A stretch of 64,000 nucleotides of DNA, taken from contig OX485804.1 in assembly GCA_950295325.1 (NCBI GenBank), forward strand, positions 11,284,001 to 11,348,000. The letters are read 5' to 3'. Source of the stretch: Polytrichum commune. Its lineage: Eukaryota > Streptophyta > Polytrichopsida > Polytrichales > Polytrichaceae. The stretch's first letter is position 1; the number at the start of each line of letters is the position of its first letter. The notes below the pieces were generated by a model. That model had not been told where the DNA came from, did no database searches, and saw nothing but the letters and a program-made list of their open reading frames with translations. The position numbers and the translations under genes were made by a program. Positions 60,101 through 64,000 of the stretch are shown one piece after another.

Positions 60101-63100
60101 GTCTTGTCACCTTCCTTAATTAATTGTCTTACAATTTCCAACTTATAAAAGTTAGATTTCTAGGCATGTTTTTTAAAAAAAGGGATTCCATACTTCATAT
60201 TTGTAACTTTTAACATGAAAGTATAGAAATCACAATGATTGGGTTAAGAAGATATCAGTGTGGTGAATGAGTTCTGTCTGCTGATTCCCTCATATCATTG
60301 TTTAGATACGGTCCGTGTCAGACTCCAACTCTTGGATTTTGTGTGGAACGTCATCTACGAATCACCACTTTTGTGCCAGAACCTTTCTGGGTAGTGAGAC
60401 CACATATCAATAAGGGCGGGCATCAACTCATTTTGGAATGGGACCGCAGTCGTCTCTTTGATCGGGAGGTGTGTACCCCTTTTTGCATTTCTGTAGACCT
60501 AATCTAAATGCCGGAAGCAATCGATAGCATGTAGTACACAGTAACCAGGAATCTTGAGCGTTTTTGTCATGTGAGCCATGTTCTGGCAATAAGTTTCATC
60601 CAACATTTGTTGATGCTTTGTGTTTAGCCATGTTATTTCTGGACCTCATATTCCTAGTGTACAATGTCGATGCCTTGTTATTATTGGTTTATCATTATCA
60701 TGCTTAGAGCAGCTTTTGAGGTCTTCTCAACAAATGAGTATGTTGACATTCGCTAGGCTATGCACATGTTGTATGTGGGAAACAAACTTCTAGTCTAATT
60801 CTCTTGAGTTTCTGGAGTTATGGACCAGAAATATTACAACTCTACTAGTGCATTGCCACAATTATCAAGTGGCTTTTGCTGGTGTGTACAAACAATATTT
60901 CTACCTTTCTTTGTCCAAATTGTATCCTCCAGGCTGCAATGATGTTCCAGAAGCTGGTAGCAGATGCAAAGTCAGTGCGTGTGACAGATGTCACTAGGAA
61001 GGAGGAACGGAAGGCACGTCCTCATGGGTTAAATACTGTTGATATGCTCAAGGTTTGTATAACAACAAAACTCGCACAGAGTGAACATTAATCTATTTGT
61101 TGTTCATGCTGGTGTCATCTGCTTATTTTAATCAACACTACTTGGTTGGTAACCAGTATGTTGAGCAAGAGTCTACTACTTTCAACAAAAGCTGTCAATA
61201 AGGTTTCTACTGATTTGAACAAGAGGTTTTCTCAATACTTCTATTCCATCAGGACAACTTGAAGTGAGTTGAAACAGGCAGCAGGCTTTGAAGCTGCACC
61301 ATCTACAGACCGTGATGTGTAGTTAAATATCTATGCTAACTGGTCGTTTGTAAATCTTCAGAATATCCTGATATTTGTGTGATATCTCCAATAAAATGTG
61401 CCCACACATTGGTCACCACATTGAGAACCTTGTATCATGACACTGAAGTCAAGGACATCTATGGTTGGCTGATTGCATGGCTGGTGGACATGTAGGTTGC
61501 GTCAAGTGCACTTGGCATGGGGCCTCATCACACTATGCAAATAGCCGAGCGACTCTATATACAAGGTTATTTGAGGTAATTGCAGCTTTTCAATGGTGTC
61601 TCTTCGTGCTATCATCCACCACGTGTGCCATTTAGCACATTGTAGCAATGCCATCAATGAGTATCTTTGTTGGCTCTGAAGTTGGAGAAATGCTTCTGTA
61701 CTGCAATAAAGAATTATTCTTTTGCTGCATCATTTTTTAGGGACAAAAAGTACTGTAAATGTGATAATTCTTGACACTCACAAAGCCATCATGGTGCACC
61801 CCTACTCATCAAAGGCTCTCCAAGAGCACCCCTTCTGTCCTACTGTTTGGAAGACCTCAATGTAACAAAGAACACAAAAACCCTCTCAATATACATATGT
61901 TGTTTCCATTTTGTCCTTGCTCTGCAACCCCTTGTTGTGGTTCAGTTAATGCTTTTCAATCTTTCAAAATGTGAAAATCAAGTTACTCAGCTGTAAAGTT
62001 GATGCCAAAGAAGCCAGTTCTGGTATCTCAAATATTATTTATTCCTTTTAATTATCCTGAATGTTGTGTTTGTGCAGTTATCCCCGAACAGAGAGTACAG
62101 CATATCCAGCAAGCTATGATGTTCGTGAGGCTCTGTCAATGCATCGCAACCATCCAATATGGGGTGACTATGCTGCTTCTCTGATGTCTCTTGGGCCTCA
62201 CCCTCCGAAAGCTGGAGTTGATGTCGGTGATCATCCCCCTATTACTCCAATGCGATCAGCCACAGAGTCAGAACTTGGAGGAGGGGATACATGGCAACTG
62301 TACGAGTATGTCACACGACACTTTCTTGGTAGCGTGAGCCCAGATTGCAAATATACAAGGTGAGTACCGGTTTCTTGATTGGCAGTCCGCAATCTACTTG
62401 CATTGACAGAAACTCTAGTTTTGGACTTGTGGTGCACTATGCCAATCTTTACCCAACAGATTTTTTTTGAAGTTTAATTCAGTTAGATGGCCCTACATAG
62501 AGTAGGAGATGGAAAAGTTTAAAAGTGGTCTTTTGTTAGGGATGCAGGCACTTGTAGTAGATACTTATGGTTTAAATAGGGCCGTTTACCTTGTGTTCCA
62601 GGACAAAGATAACCTTCACTGCCGGAGGAGAGAAGTTCTCTGTCAGTGGACGTGCAGTAATTTCTCCTGGGTTCACAGCTGTGATGCCATGGCTTGCTGT
62701 TGCAGATGAAAGTCTGCCACAAATTGCTGTTGGAGAAACAATTACATTAGCTGAAGTGGAACTCTATCAGGTAAACATTTAAAAGCTGTGCCAAATGAAG
62801 TAGGAATTAGTCTGACAATCTGTATTATAGACACGTTATTCAGTGTCAAGAAATTACAGATACCTACATGTTTTCATTCTCAATTAGTGTTGATCAAACT
62901 GACTACCATTCTGGTAGGCATACACAAACAGCATTGTCATCCATAACATATTGCATGTCACTTGCTGGTCCTCATATGCTAGTAGTATGGAAGTGGATGC
63001 TCATGATATTATTCTACAGGGGAAAACATCAGCTCCAGACTATTTAACGGAGAGTGAACTCATATCACTCATGGAGAAGCATGGCATTGGCACTGATGCA

Positions 63101-63863
63101 TCCATTCCCGTGCACATCAATAATATTTGCGAGCGGAACTATGCACAGGTGACATGCAGCTGGCACTCTTTGAGTTTTGAGGAATTACTTCAGTTGTGGT
63201 GGTCATCTAGTAGACATATTAGTTTAAAGTAGCTATTGGATGTAATCAGAGAAATACCTGAAATGTACCTTAGTTCCGATTTGCCTACTACTTGAGATGA
63301 CAAACTCCTGTTCAAGAACACTGGAAGGATCTTTGGTCAGTGACATGTAGATTTTGAGAGACATGCCTTTCGTGATGGGGATCCAATGTAGGATTAGTCA
63401 TTGTAGATTCACTTTTGCACCCACCTAAACTCCAGACATCAGAAATTTTATTTCCTCTGGCCTCTGTTCTGTATTACTCATGTGCCTCCATCATTTGTGG
63501 GATTCTCTACCAAGTGATTTTTGATTGCAAAAATTATATCAGGACACAGGTGCTATTCTTATTTTGATCATGCACAATATTAGTTTCATGAGATGGGTAC
63601 GACTTTGTGAAGGTCAGAACAGCACTAAAGATCATGTATTGTGTGTGCAGGTACAATCAGGCAGACGATTGGTACCAACGCCCTTAGGCATTACACTAGT
63701 ACGGGGCTACCAAGTGATAGATGTGGATCTCTGCCTACCTGACATCCGCAGTTTTATTGAGAAACAAATTACACTTATTGCCAAGGGGCAGGTGGAATAC
63801 ACTTGCGTTGTTCGTCATGTATTGAAAGAGTTCGCTGCCAAATTTGCCTACTTTGTGGCCCAG
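57106..63863 (+). CDS. TOP3B: DNA topoisomerase III beta (type IA), 5' 593 codons, continues past the window
   Basis: Type IA topoisomerase that passes single strands of DNA, and in this family RNA, through a transient break. Thirteen coding exons: 57106-57126, 57895-57951, 58409-58512, 58772-58865, 59139-59238, 59592-59838, 60306-60468, 60933-61052, 61496-61575, 62078-62359, 62602-62770, 63020-63148, 63651-63863; phases close throughout. [17 protein letters not shown] opens the Toprim domain; its acidic motif DCDREGE is at residues 114-120, followed by the family block [17 protein letters not shown] (208-224). The catalytic tyrosine is Tyr330 in LSYPRTES, split from its preceding exon by an intron just before SYP (human TOP3B Tyr336). 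Later marks are [28 protein letters not shown] and [12 protein letters not shown]. The Toprim and toroid core are complete; the C-terminal zinc-finger/RGG part expected by comparison with ~860-aa homologues lies outside. The last donor appears to be GC (CAG|GCAAGT). Exon 1's donor GTCCGT is atypical. Confidence 0.95.
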
Positions 63864-64000
63864 GCAAGTCCTGGGAGCTGAAAGTCCCACTTTTATTACT
63901 GCTGATTCTGTTGGAATGTGTCATGAACTTCAGTTACAGAAAGAAAGAGATTGTTATAAGTATGTAAAGTCAATATTTGAGCTTGGAAGGATGATTTGCT
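63864..64000 (+). other. TOP3B intron running toward the window end
   Basis: Begins GCAAGT and has no further recognised exon. An acceptor-like TTACAG near 63940 exists but what follows does not read as the next TOP3B segment. Confidence 0.4.

Overview
This is nuclear DNA of a land plant. The evidence is intron-rich genes with GT-AG splicing, a plastid-targeted bacterial-type elongation factor P, a plant-type KUP/HAK potassium transporter, a two-domain LEA2 protein, and long AT-rich intergenic stretches full of small DNA transposons. Introns of mostly 100-900 bp and the general look suggest a non-seed plant such as a bryophyte, but I cannot name the species and this placement is an inference.

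Layout. 1-3700: the end of a MITE copy and a decayed coding relic. 3738-8470: a four-exon gene on + for a protein of about 820 aa that I do not recognise. 8.5-12.6 kb: gene-free. 12.6-16.8 kb: a LEA2 (WHy-domain) gene on + with a tandemly duplicated leader. 17.1-17.7 kb: a foldback element between convergent genes. 19.0-23.8 kb: a KUP/HAK/KT potassium transporter on -, eight coding exons, 790 aa. 24.5-25.7 kb: a broken gag-protease-like retroelement relic. 26-50 kb: a gene desert holding several DNA elements, some with readable target duplications, and a fragment of a SAC-type phosphoinositide phosphatase gene. 50.2-54.4 kb: plastid-type EF-P on -, seven exons, 243 aa. 57.1 kb to the window end: DNA topoisomerase III beta on +, thirteen coding exons visible, C-terminus beyond the window.

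Gene models were built by hand: each junction was chosen so that splice sites, codon phase and family similarity agree. For KUP, EF-P, TOP3B and LEA2 all phases close exactly, so I trust those structures. 5' UTR exons and promoters were not resolved. EF-P and TOP3B are divergently arranged around a 2.7 kb intergenic region; LEA2 and KUP are convergent. There is no operon-like link between the genes, which serve separate household roles (plastid translation, K+ transport, dehydration protection, topology of DNA/RNA).

The most notable observations are: a 1.44 kb near-palindromic element with a perfect 10-bp target duplication (MULE-like); a PIF/Harbinger-like MITE with TTA duplication and a TA-flanked MITE beside it; a foldback element with a solo arm elsewhere; a phosphatase gene fragment that may lie inside a terminal-inverted-repeat element; an intron of EF-P built of about 327-bp tandem units that reach the exon 1 donor; and loss of the conserved acidic residue in the first-helix signature of the potassium transporter.
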